From Meira nashicola (taxonomy: Eukaryota; Basidiomycota; Exobasidiomycetes; Exobasidiales; Brachybasidiaceae): 64,000 nucleotides of DNA. Shown in pieces: positions 30,094-40,269 of this stretch. The translations under genes were made by a program, and so were the position numbers. Positions within the stretch are counted from its first letter, which is position 1. Every line of letters starts with the position of its first letter. The notes under the pieces were generated by a model. The model was not told the origin of the DNA and made no database searches. It saw only the letters and a list, made by a program, of their open reading frames with translations. The stretch spans positions 806,001-870,000 of the forward strand of contig BCJU01000002.1 in assembly GCA_001600355.1 (NCBI GenBank), read 5' to 3'.

Positions 30094-31233
30094 TTAATAC
30101 CATGAGTTTTGTTGCACATCACCGCGTGGTCGATTGCTGGACGATTGACCTTGTTGGTAGGATCCTGTAGCAGCACGCATTGTGTCTTTGCCATTTGCAT
30201 CCTCTTCACCTTGTGCAATCACCTTGCGTCTTGGCAACTGTGCATTACCCGAGCTTCCTGCTGCAGCAGCGGCGGCGGCAGCGGCAGCAGCAGCTTGGGC
30301 AGCTTTTGTGTCATTACTGCTAGTGACGGCTTTTTCTTCAGTGTTGCTCCTCTGTTGAATGCTCCAGTCAAAGATGTAATCGTATTGGAAGCCTTCACGA
30401 ACAAAGAGGTCACGGAAGAGTTTGCGCAAGTAGCTGTAATCAGGTTTGTCATCAAAACGCAATGAACGACAGCAGTTCAAATAGATGGCCATCTCGGATG
30501 GGAAGCCACGGCAGAGCAATTCTGTTGGCGTGGTCATCTTCTTTTCCATGATACGATCGTACTTTTGCTTCTTTGTTGCGGCTTTGAGACCTTGCCATGG
30601 TAAGGAACCACGCAAGAAGTACATCAAAACGTAACCCAAGGATTCCAAATCATCACGACGAGACTGTTCAACACCCAAGTGAGTATTGATGGATGTATAA
30701 CGTGCTGTACCGGTCAAATTTTTGTTCTCTCTGTATGGGATGTGCAAATGTGTCTTTGGGTCGCGATACTTCTTTGCCAAACCGAAATCAATCACGTTGA
30801 CTTGGTTACCACGCTTTCCGATACCCATCAAGAAGTTATCAGGCTTGATATCACGATGGATGAAGTTGCGCGAGTGAATGTACTCGATACGAGAGATCAT
30901 TTGATCGGCCAACAATAAGACTGTCTTGAGACTGAATTTGCGATTGCAAAAGTTGAACAAATCTTCCAAGGAAGGACCAAGCAGATCGATCACCATTGCA
31001 TTGTAGTCGCATTCTTGTCCGTACCATCTCACGAATGGAACACCAACTCCTCCTGCTAATGTCTTGTAGACCTTTGCTTCATACTCCAATTGAGGATGTT
31101 TGGCTTTGATGGATTCCAATTTGATGGCAACCTCTTCACCAGAGATAATGTTAATTCCCAAGTAAATATCACCAAAAGATCCTGATCCGATCTTCTTACC
31201 AATACGGTACTTGCCTCCTACTCGAAGATCCAT
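30094..31233 (-). CDS. hhp1: Casein kinase I, delta/epsilon type (Hhp1-like)
   Basis: This CK1 family Ser/Thr kinase has 379 residues. The glycine loop is [16 protein letters not shown], catalytic lysine K38 is in AIKLE, the catalytic loop is HRDIKPDN (D128) and the DFG is at 149-151. The CK1-specific SIN replaces the usual APE ([20 protein letters not shown]). The kinase domain ends near residue 290. The C-terminal tail carries a run of 13 or more alanines and ends SWY without a prenylation or palmitoylation cysteine pair. It is therefore more like nuclear/cytosolic Hhp1/Hrr25-type enzymes than membrane-bound Yck types. Roles known for the class include DNA repair, ER traffic, circadian timing and meiosis. 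The coding part is intronless; the leader appears long and spliced. Confidence 0.94.
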   Translation of the reverse strand: MDLRVGGKYRIGKKIGSGSFGDIYLGINIISGEEVAIKLESIKAKHPQLEYEAKVYKTLAGGVGVPFVRWYGQECDYNAMVIDLLGPSLEDLFNFCNRKFSLKTVLLLADQMISRIEYIHSRNFIHRDIKPDNFLMGIGKRGNQVNVIDFGLAKKYRDPKTHLHIPYRENKNLTGTARYTSINTHLGVEQSRRDDLESLGYVLMYFLRGSLPWQGLKAATKKQKYDRIMEKKMTTPTELLCRGFPSEMAIYLNCCRSLRFDDKPDYSYLRKLFRDLFVREGFQYDYIFDWSIQQRSNTEEKAVTSSNDTKAAQAAAAAAAAAAAAGSSGNAQLPRRKVIAQGEEDANGKDTMRAATGSYQQGQSSSNRPRGDVQQNSWY

Positions 31234-31380
31234 GATGCAAGATTATACGAATGTTTTTGATTGTATGCGTCTTGATGAAAAAATCTAACAAATATATGCT
31301 TCTGTCCTTGACGAGATGATGTTCGTATTCTACTTCGATCGAATGAGATTGAAGATACCGTTCAAAAGTCTGCCAGAGAT

Positions 31381-31875
31381 CTGTATGAAAGTAAGGATCA
31401 AAGAAGTGTCAGTTGAAATGATCTGAGTTTTAAATAAGACATTAGCGGAAGGGAAAACGGGGAAATTGCATTCATGCTGAGCAAAGTAGCACAGCATGGC
31501 GTAACATTTGAGTGTAGAAGGGATAGCCCGTGCTTTCAAAGAGGTCTTTACTAAGCTCGCGGGGCAGTAAACTCCTTCACATCTGGCTTCAATCTCTTAC
31601 AAGATCTTGATGGGCGCTGTGCTTCAGTGCTTTTGCCTGGGCCTTTATTGATGCTATGAATTGAACGCCAGCTGCCCCGTTTGTCATGATTGAAAAGATT
31701 TGTGAAAAAAATGATCCCCTTGGCCCTGATCTGCATGATCAGCATGGCCGCAAGCAAGCATGAAAGGGGAGAAATCCTTGCGCCACCTTACAGAGCGCCA
31801 ATACAAGCGAGCCCAAATAATGATCTCTGGCGTTTATGATTAGGGCTCTAGGACTGAATTGAGAAGATTACTCAC
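31381..31875 (-). other. Possible second 5'UTR intron of CK1 gene
   Basis: On the minus strand CATCCAAATAAG/GTGAGTAATC is a strong donor. The best downstream acceptor is CCTTACTTTCATACAG, giving a 495-nt intron that ends about 150 bases before the CK1 ATG. This is predicted from motifs only. Confidence 0.45.
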
Positions 31876-31946
31876 CTTATTTGGATGTAGTGGTTGTTGA
31901 GAATGTGTTGAGGCGATGGCCTTTAAGAGAACTTTATCGTGGCGCT

Positions 31947-32017
31947 CTGTAATGCAAGTATGCAGTGTTTAGGAAAAACGGAGCCCCTAATCACGCACGC
32001 TGAAGAAATTGCCGTAC
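31947..32017 (-). other. Possible first 5'UTR intron of CK1 gene
   Basis: On the minus strand CCTGAAAAG/GTACGGC and TTGCATTACAG/AGCGCC bound a 71-nt intron of typical size for this genome. It leaves a 71-nt noncoding exon (31876-31946) before the next donor. Confidence 0.5.
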
Positions 32018-33580
32018 CTTTTCAGGATTGCTGAAATGGATGATTGTAGGGGAATGCTGTTGATGATCAACCTTTTGCTTTTACCCTTTTCTGGACGAAT
32101 GGGGGTAAAAAGAGCAAGAGTTGAAACGTAAATAGAGGAAGACGCAAATCGAATAATTGATGGAGGAGGATGGTAATTGAGATTGGAGTTGAACCTCTTT
32201 TTTTCTGCAAGGGAAAGGGGAAAGTCATAGCATTGAAGCTGTCCTACTGCTGGGCTTTACACAAATTGTTCTGTGGTGCTTACACGCCTCTCTCTCTGTA
32301 TCTGTTGTTGCGTGCGCTGCGCTGGGCCTTTTCTTATTTTTCCATGTGGTAGGCCGTTTGCAGCGCGTGTCAAAAAAGGCAATTCCAAGACCGGATTTCT
32401 GCATACAGGAGCTTTGCCTAATTTAACCGTTTGATTTCATACCTTGGCAAGCAGCGCACGCAAGGACATTGGAGACTCGGATATTACAAGCCTTACGACC
32501 TTCATCAAACGCTGGCTTGCATTTAATAACACGTACCTTTGTATATGCATCTACAACTTGATAAAAGCACAAAAAAAATTAGGTCAAAGGGTAAAGATAA
32601 TTTCCATTTGAGGAGGAGTACATCAACTTCTTTACGCGCGTAATTACTCCTTATTTGTCACATCATATCCTCATTTTTCGGACGGAATTGAATTTTCTGC
32701 CAAGAATGAGTTAAATTATTGAATTTTGTGACGTTAAAGTTCATCTTTGGCTTTATGCTATGACGGTCCGATTTCAAATTATGAACGGCGCAGAAATGAA
32801 AAATTGATTTGCGGGGGTTAGCATGTCTGTTATTAAAAGCGATCTAAACTCAAAATATGACGATATCATGACGGTGTAGATCGGGTCACGAAGAAATTGG
32901 TAAGATGGGACTACTAAACCCACGCACGCACGCATGCGGCGGGTATTTGCACGGAAAAGTCCAACCAAAAGGTTTGTATCCCCGTGTTTTGTGTCGAGTT
33001 TCTAATTATTCCACCTACGCGTGACGCCATCTTTTGACACTCCGAGCAGCGCCTCGTAGGCATGTGATTATATCGGATAATCATATTGAGCAATTATACA
33101 ATTATATAAGAATTATAATTTATGATGATGATGAAGGCGATCATCGCTTTTGGCGTAAAAGACGTCACAATATTATATTTCAGGCACAGCATTAATCAAT
33201 TTGATGTAGATGAAGAGGAACGTGCTTTAAACAAAAAAATGAAGATGATGATCATTGAAGAGGCCCGGGCGGAGCAATTTGACGCGTATATCTTAAAGAG
33301 CGCCTCTTGTTATTCTTGGCTCTCAATCTTCTGAATGCGAATATCTTTTCATTCGATCCTCACAGCAAACACGCCGTCTCTGTTCCGACAATCGCGTGAT
33401 CGAGAGAAAAGGTCAAGATTGTTTTGAGGGTTTGCAATGTTACTTTGATCACTGCGATCACCGCTACCATTTTTAGAACAAGTAATCGTCACAAAGTACG
33501 GTTTGCGCTATCAAAGGTTCTGATTTTAGCAAGCATTTAGCTGGCCGCAAATAAAGCGGTATTCCGTAATTCTTTGAAAG

Positions 33581-36299
33581 ATGAGCGAATCAAAAGATAC
33601 ATCTATGCAGGATGTGAGCGAAATCACAACAAAAAAGGAAGATTCAAACGAATTGGAACGTGCGCCATCGAGAGAAACAACGTCAGCAGAAGCCGCATCT
33701 TCATCATCTAAACCGTTACCGGTCGGAATCGTTCCACCGAATAAATCATCGACGGCAGCGACGCAGGATATTATAAGTAAGTTAAACGAGAGAGAGAGAG
33801 AGAGAGAAAGACGGGCGAATAATGCATAGCGCACAAACTGATAATCTTAATTTTGCCGCCGTACAGACAAATACGCACCAGGATCAGCGCCTCATTGGCT
33901 CGGGCATTCCAAAGAGGGTGGCAGTGGAGAAAAGACAAAATCGTGAGTTTATATTGTGATGCAGAAATACCACCTATTTGCCAAATGAATGCGCAATGAA
34001 CCCTCATCAATCTAATCTTAATATCATATCACCCGAAGATGAAGACAATCGTGCTGACAATACATCTCCTTTCAATGTCACTTTCCGCAGTGCGACAGGT
34101 ACGCCACGCAATTTGCCAGTAAAACGCTATGATGGTGAACCATTGTCAAGATCGGATCTTCAACATAATGTTTTATGTCAATTGTTTAATAGTACAGAAA
34201 GATGCTTTACCAATCCGAGACCTGGACCAAGAGGACCAAAAGGTAGCACTACTTGGCGTTGCCCTGTTCCAGTGTACCCACATGGGATGTGCGTATCATG
34301 TGCAAGACCTTCCGATACTACAGATGAAGAGTATGAAATTTACTTTGAGGGTGTGGCAGCCTTTAGGCGTGCAGAGATTCTACCGCGATCAAACGAAGAT
34401 CCAATATATTCAGTCGATGCACCTGCTACCGGTCTCGAATCACAAAGTTCAGCCAAGACGGAAGCTGCACTTTCATCAAGGCCTGAATTGCCACTTCTGC
34501 TACGACGAAGGGAAGGCTATCCTGCTCCTGGAAGCGAGAAGCTGACATTCAAAGAGTTGTATTTGGAAGCATTGCTGCATAGCGGTAAATGCACAAAAGC
34601 CATGCGAGACAAGATGCTGTTGGACGAAGAATTTGCAGAAGATTTCGCTAAAGTTTGTTTGCTCGTCAATGTGGGCAGGATCAATACCACTTTAGCCTTT
34701 TATCCCGAAATGAAGACCATCTTGAGGAGTTATCATGCTTTACCAGTTTTACAAAGGAATGAAAATAGTAGACGTCATCTACAAGATGCTCCTCGTATGA
34801 AATCTTTACTAAAAGCAGTCCTGTTAGATGGAGAAAAGCCGGGATTACCAGGAAGTGGAACAGCAACAGGCGCATTAGCAGCAAAGAATGCAAAAAGTGC
34901 TGGAGCAGAAAAAGATATGGAAGAAGCACCTGGAGATATCGGCAACCTAGTTCGACGTTTATTGACGCATAAAGGAAAGCCTCCGACAAGTGTGGTTACT
35001 GTTATGTTTATCTTGTCCACTCATAGTTCCGAGATTGCTTCGATGCATTTTGAACATCCACATGATTTTTATACCTTGTTCTTTCCGCATCCTGATGTGG
35101 CTGTACCGGCTAAACAAAGAGGTCGGGTATTCTTATGGCTAATGTGGCACTATTTGGAAGGAGGTGTCTTGTTGCCGCCTGGTTCGAATGAAAATCCTTT
35201 TGACGATGATTTCTCACGTGAAAGTGCAAAGAAAGCAAGAGAGGTATGGGATGCGATGTCAGAAGAAGAACAAGAAAAGATTAAATCGAGAGGATATTGG
35301 AAAGGTATCAAAAATCCAGAGTATGCTGAATATAAGAAGAAGAAGTCTAACGTAAAGCCAAGTTCGAATAAAGAGGACAATGTTCATGAAAAAGTACCAC
35401 CGGAATATCTTCATCGTATCTTAGCTCCCAAATTGGATCAAATTAGCAATCAAGAGTCAGCACTGGAAAATGTGGATACTGAAGAAGAGATAGAATGGGG
35501 CTTGCGAATGAAAGAAGAACGTGGTGCATTTTTAATTCGATTCCAAGAAGAAGAACAAGCAAAGATTAAAGAAAACGGAGCATCACGCGGCGAAGATGGT
35601 AATTCGACAGGAGTTGGCTCGGGTACAGGAAGTGGAAAAGAGAAAGGTTCGAAAAAGCGTGCGATGGCAGGAGGTGGTAGTTCGTATCCGTTGGCAAACA
35701 TTTTGGCAGCTGCCAATGCTGAAAAAGCAGCTGCAGCCGCTGCGGCCGCTGCCGCGGCAGCTGCTGCTGATGGAGAGAAAATGGACGATCATGAAGGCGA
35801 TTTAGATGGCCGAAGCGGAAAACGTTTCCGATCGGGTAGCGCAATGGAACAATATCGAAGTAAATCTATTGGTGATAAAGCGGACACGTTATGGGACGTT
35901 GATCTTTCTTTACCTTTAGAATTACAAAAGCCAGTCGGAATTACGCAAAAAGGACGACAAAACGAACAAACAGTCATTCATTCTTTGCCTCGATTAGCAT
36001 GGCGAAGAATTTTAGATCGTGCACAAAGAGGAGTTGGAGATGCTTCTTACGATAGTGATGATGAACAATCTGCAATAAATGAAGCAAGAGATGAAAGACC
36101 TAGAGGTGAATTGGCAAGAATTTTGACTTGCATCAGAGATGTTCGAACGTTAAGAGGAGAAATTCAAAAGCGTCGTCCAATCGTTACGCATCGTGATCAG
36201 GGTGTTAATGTTTCCGAGCCAGTAACAGAAAGACAAGAAGAGCAAACAAAGACTGAATCAATCGCAGCAGCTGAAGCTGAATTAGCTGATTTGCTGTAA
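33581..36299 (+). CDS. IES1: INO80 chromatin-remodelling complex subunit Ies1, 3 exons
   Basis: Ies1 is a fungal subunit of the INO80 nucleosome-remodelling complex. I read join(33581..33776,33867..33942,34091..36299), 826 residues. Exon 1 begins MSESKDTSMQD; exon 2 gives KYAPGSAPHWLGHSKEGG; exon 3 begins at ATGTPRNLPVKRYDGEPLSR. The family blocks are DGEPLSRSDLQHNVLCQLF, TFKELYLEALLHSGKCTKAMR, VCLLVNVGRINTTLAFYPEM, LQDAPRMKSLLKA, PHDFYTLFF and RVFLWLMWHYLEGG. The C-terminal half is an acidic and basic low-complexity extension with an alanine run of about 14 and no counterpart I recognise in yeast. Introns are 90 and 148 nt, with GTAAGT and GTGAGT donors and CAG acceptors, and all phases agree. 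Without the second splice the exon-2 frame hits a stop. Confidence 0.88.
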
Positions 36300-36510
36300 G
36301 AGCATTTCCTGTAAAATTCATAATGTACATTAATCAGACAAAAATAAAGAGAATTATTCATTTCATTCCATTAGCATGATGTCAAGAAATCAAGTGCGAG
36401 GGTATCGATTTCACACGAGAAAGACATACGTAAAAAGCAGTATTGAAGAAGAAGAAGAATATAAAGGAAAGTTATTGATCAAAAGTCGAGAAAAAAGACA
36501 TTAATATATT

Positions 36511-38790
36511 TTAAGCCTTTTGAGGTGGAACGATTGAGAAAGCAGTAGAATACCAGTTTGGCTTAGCAGCACTGCCGGAATCCAAAGCCTTTTTCTCTGT
36601 TTCGTCCAATTTATGAATCCATCCATCGGGAGATCCCATCTTTGGTAAGATTGAATTACGTTTAGATGTTGCTAATTTGAATGTACCTTGAGATTGTTTT
36701 TGAGAACCGTTGTCTGATTTACTGAATCGGTTTTTGAGTGTGTCCAGCTTTTTACCTTCTTCAGCTTCTTTTGCGGCAACCAAGTGATCGTTAACTTTTT
36801 CCAATCCGTCACGAATACCATTCTCAGTTAATTTGCATAATTGTTTTTTGATCAAACTTGCAGCTAAAGGACGCATAATCTTTGCTAAAACGTCATGTTT
36901 AGATTTACGAATTGCGAAATCGATCTTGTGAATCTTTGCTTTAACTTGTTTCACTTTGAAAACGTCACGAGTGCCTGTTTGAGTTTCAAGAGTAACACTA
37001 ACAGTTAATCCTTGACCACCCAAGAAAACATCTGCAACACCTGAATCCTTCAAAGATGGGAAACCTTTCTTTTTGTTAATTGACCATGCAACGTCACGTA
37101 AATCAGTTTGAATTTGAGATAATAAAATTTTAACTGATCCTTTATGATTATCTGTAATCTTTTTGAATGCAGACATACGATGGAAATGATGAGCTTCAAT
37201 TTCGATCAAGTTAGGAATAATGTTTGCTGGATCAACGTTGAAATTTTCAATCACAAGGTCAACCATTGGATCACTGAATTCGATACGTGGAATTGGAACA
37301 AATCCAACATGTTGAAGTAATTGTGGCAAGATTGGATCACGAATGTCATCCCACAAATGAGGCTTAAAGGTTGCTTTACCTTCAGCGTTGAAAAAGATAT
37401 CACGACCTAATTTGTGCCATTTTTCACCAAATTCAATGTTTGTTGGATCGTCACCCATTGCTGAAAAGAAGACTTCAACTTCTTTGAAGAAACGTTTAAA
37501 GTGATCTTCATATTTACCCTTATCTTCTTTGTTGATTCCGGTAAAGAATTTCTTACCAGTTGTTTGCAATTGTTTAGCTTGAGTGTTTGCTTCATCTTTC
37601 ATTACGAAACCTGGTTCTTGAACGCAACGACGAACGAATTGATCAATAGATTTAAAGTATTGCTTCAATTCAGGATCCTTTGCACAATCGTTGTACAAAA
37701 CATCCAAAGCATCAACGATTGGTTGTGTTGGACGACCGTTTGCAAAACGTTCTAAAACTTTACGGAAAGAACGTTGAGCGTGAGAGATGTTACCTTCGTT
37801 TGCAACACTCTTTGCGTTATTTTCAACTTGAGTATGAATATCATTTGCAACTGTTGTGTAATTTTCAGCAGCTGTCAAAAAGAATTCAATAGCATCACGA
37901 TAATCAGGATGACGTTGACATTCGACCAAAATTTTCTTCAAACGATAAATGAATTGATCACGACGTTCTTCGGGGAAGTTTTCTTTGAAGTAGTTAACAG
38001 TCTTGTCTTTATGTTCACGAATGGCTTCCTTGTGTTCTTCTGGAATACGGTTTGCTTGAGCGGTCAAAGCAGGGTTTGGATCACCGTTTGCGGCAGCACG
38101 TTTCTTTTCTGCTTCCAATTCCAATTTAGCGGCTTCTTTTTCTTCTTTACTCTTTGTTTTAAGACCTTCTGGAATATCATCGTGGAATTCATTTTCTGGT
38201 GCTGCATGATCGACTGAAGCCAACTTTTCTTCATCTGGACGAAGTTTACCGGCACTGTATTGAGCAGCATCTGCAAAGATATCACGACCAATCAAGCCTA
38301 AATCGTTGAACAATTTACGTGCTTCACCGTTACGTAAGAATAACTTCAACAATGTTCTGAATGCTTCACCGGCAGTTTCAGCATCTTTCTTTGCTTCTTC
38401 TTGTGAAATGGGTGCATTCATTCCAGTTGAACCTTTATAATCTGCTTTAACGGTTGCATGAATGAATTCTTGAATTTCTTGATTTGCATTCTTTTCGGCA
38501 ACAATTTTACGCATAGAAGCAATAATTTCACGAATATCTTGAACTAAGACTTGTCCATCTTTTGATAATTTTGAAGTATCAACTGGACTATTACGTTCTG
38601 CATAAGTTAATGCATCAAAGATTTGTTGATTGTCTGGCAAACGACCTTCTCTGAATGCTTGAATTACACCATAGAAGGAAATTTTACGATTGATATCTTC
38701 CTCTTTGAATTTTCCATCTTGCGGCATTGTGACTGCATTCTTGGATGGATTGTCGGTAATCTCTTGAGTTGATTTAGCGACTTTTGACAT
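36511..38790 (-). CDS. HAM1-like fungal protein (HAM1 N- and C-terminal domains)
   Basis: This 759-residue protein matches the fungal HAM1-like architecture known from filamentous fungi (not the ITPase Ham1). The N-terminal helical region (ISFYGVIQAFREGRLPDNQQIF, about residues 35-330) is followed by a middle helical part (SIDQFVRRCVQEPGFVM). The C-terminal half has strands (PILPQLLQHVGFVPIPRIEF, VDLVIENFNVDPANIIPNLI) that recall TULIP/BPI-like lipid-binding folds. No signal peptide or membrane helix is visible. Lipid transfer is inferred from the fold resemblance. Codon use is strongly biased toward a few codons, as in a well-expressed gene. The leader holds a short ACC repeat and a TATATA box about 45 bp before ATG 38790. 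It converges on IES1. Confidence 0.82.
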   Translation of the reverse strand: MSKVAKSTQEITDNPSKNAVTMPQDGKFKEEDINRKISFYGVIQAFREGRLPDNQQIFDALTYAERNSPVDTSKLSKDGQVLVQDIREIIASMRKIVAEKNANQEIQEFIHATVKADYKGSTGMNAPISQEEAKKDAETAGEAFRTLLKLFLRNGEARKLFNDLGLIGRDIFADAAQYSAGKLRPDEEKLASVDHAAPENEFHDDIPEGLKTKSKEEKEAAKLELEAEKKRAAANGDPNPALTAQANRIPEEHKEAIREHKDKTVNYFKENFPEERRDQFIYRLKKILVECQRHPDYRDAIEFFLTAAENYTTVANDIHTQVENNAKSVANEGNISHAQRSFRKVLERFANGRPTQPIVDALDVLYNDCAKDPELKQYFKSIDQFVRRCVQEPGFVMKDEANTQAKQLQTTGKKFFTGINKEDKGKYEDHFKRFFKEVEVFFSAMGDDPTNIEFGEKWHKLGRDIFFNAEGKATFKPHLWDDIRDPILPQLLQHVGFVPIPRIEFSDPMVDLVIENFNVDPANIIPNLIEIEAHHFHRMSAFKKITDNHKGSVKILLSQIQTDLRDVAWSINKKKGFPSLKDSGVADVFLGGQGLTVSVTLETQTGTRDVFKVKQVKAKIHKIDFAIRKSKHDVLAKIMRPLAASLIKKQLCKLTENGIRDGLEKVNDHLVAAKEAEEGKKLDTLKNRFSKSDNGSQKQSQGTFKLATSKRNSILPKMGSPDGWIHKLDETEKKALDSGSAAKPNWYSTAFSIVPPQKA

Positions 38791-40269
38791 CTTGGCAATT
38801 GATTATTCTGGTGGTGGTGGTGGTGGTGTAAAGTATATATAAAAATCTGTACAAAGTTAAATATTAGGAAGTTTGTGCAATTACGATCCAATCGATGGTA
38901 TCGTTTACTCGTTCAAAGGAAATAAAAATAAAGATCAAATGAAGAGTAAGTATCCGGTTGGAATCAAATAATTGTGAGATGTTGGAGGAAAGGAAGAAAG
39001 ATCTTGAATGGGAAAAAATCTTGTGTTATAACCTTTCCTAACCTTTCATAGAAACCTCCGAAAATCCGCATCCTCTTGTCTATAACATGAAATGATCGAG
39101 TAAAAATCTAGACCCCTGGCCATATGCCGGAAAATTGAGAAGATCTCAAAAAAAAGGAAGAAATTTAGATCGAATATACATCCGTCCATCACCTATTGCA
39201 GGCAATGTTCCCAGCCCTAGCGCGGAAAATGGATACGTAAATATTTTTTCTCGATTCAAGGCACTTTAGCGCACTTGATTTTGCACCTCCACCTGTCATT
39301 TTGAACGCATGTGTACATACAATAGACTTATACACAAACGCACAAGCACGGCGCGGCGCAACGCAAGCGTTTGGGGAAAGGGTAATAATGTATAAAATCT
39401 GACAGAATCGAAAAAAAAAGGGTTTTACATCATCAAGCAGAAAGTGTATTGATTGCATCAGATGATCTGCACTTTTACCCATATACCTGCTTGATTACGT
39501 GTGTAAGGGGCAGGGCATTTAGGAGCACAACGAAAAAAGATGAAAAAACTTAAAGGGTTCAAAAAATCTTCCAATACGTTCGTTGCATTTGGCAAGTTTA
39601 GCTCTGAATTTTTGGTATGCATGCATGTGCGAGCGAGAGCGCGTTGAGCAGCGTTCACGCAGTGCTCCTTTCTCTCCCGTAACACCCTAAAAGTGTTGTT
39701 GTGGTGGTGGTTGTTTTATTTCTTCTCTTCTCCATATTTTCTTTGCGTCATTTTACAGATAAATTCAAAAACCAAATTGGCAATCAAATCAATCAACAAT
39801 CTCATACATAAAACAATGAAACAATAAGATGCCGGTGGTTAATTTGCTAAGGAGATCGTCAATTCGCTTTTAGTTTGCATTTCTTTGCTGTGTAATTAAA
39901 ACACAGCCACTTTTTCGCTTCTTGCTTACAGTATACATCCACAAGGATAAGCTTAGCAAAGAGGCAATATGTACATACATACATAATCGGCTTTTGGAAG
40001 ATGAGAATATGTCAGTCAATATACACCGAGATGATTGATGGGTGCATTTGACTATTGACTATTCTTCCCGATGGTTGTTGTATGCTGTTCCTGATTGAAA
40101 GACATGTATGAATAACATCAATTATCTCATCTAAACCCTTATATGATGTAAGCTAGATAAAGCCACAGACGAAATGTTGTTTGTAAACATCTTATGAAAA
40201 ATGAATTCAACAGGTTAATAGTACAATTATGATTGAGATTTCGTCTGAGATAGTGGTACATGACTTTTT
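38791..40269. other. Intergenic: HAM1-like promoter and CLASP 3' flank
   Basis: This 1479-bp region has no recognised gene. Next to the HAM1-like gene is a CCA/GGT repeat and a TATATATAAA box on the minus strand. A well-formed plus-strand intron signal lies at 38946-39051. A second pyrimidine-rich tract with acceptor TTTTACAG near 39758 precedes two tiny reading frames (3 and 14 codons). These may belong to a noncoding transcript. I see no tRNA and no conserved protein. Confidence 0.35.
38946..39051 (+). other. Orphan intron-like element
   Basis: ATGAAGA/GTAAGTATCC forms a consensus donor, and 106 nt later CCTAACCTTTCATAG supplies a perfect branch site and acceptor. Joining the flanks gives a 14-codon frame and then a stop. 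I cannot link it to a gene; it could belong to a noncoding transcript or be coincidence. Confidence 0.3.

Larger units (their letters stand above)
31234..33580. other. Long intergenic region: CK1 spliced leader and IES1 promoter
   Basis: At 2347 bp this is the longest stretch here without a coding gene. The side next to CK1 (to about 32.25 kb) looks like its spliced 5' leader (see 31381-31875 and 31947-32017). A pyrimidine-rich zone near 32100-32300 (minus-strand CTCTTGCTC, CCTCCTCC) may be its transcription start region. ACGCGT boxes occur at 33017-33022 and 33282-33287, upstream of IES1. I found no tRNA B box and no exon with recognisable protein similarity. Confidence 0.45.

Noticed and set aside
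31551..31757. Minus-strand 68-codon frame
   Set aside because: It lies inside the inferred 495-nt CK1 leader intron and has no recognisable motif.
32443..32536. Minus-strand 31-codon exon-like stretch with four cysteines, bounded by GTACGT and GTATGA
   Set aside because: Cysteine spacing fits no zinc-cluster family, there is no linked exon, and it lies upstream of the CK1 leader.
33122..33334. 70-codon plus-strand frame starting with four methionines
   Set aside because: It comes from an ATG trinucleotide repeat, has no homology and lies in the IES1 promoter with an ACGCGT box inside it.
33943..33964. 22-nt intron in IES1
   Set aside because: It keeps the frame but is far shorter than the other introns here (about 70-150 nt); the 148-nt alternative fits the family alignment better.
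35175..35200. GGTTCGAAT, like a tRNA B box
   Set aside because: It sits inside the IES1 coding exon, with no A box or acceptor-stem pairing around it.
39189..39482. Minus-strand frame with MTGGGAKSSALK and ARAG, reminiscent of a histone H2A.Z start
   Set aside because: The histone fold that should follow (FPVGR and beyond) is absent in all frames and no splice sites rescue it.
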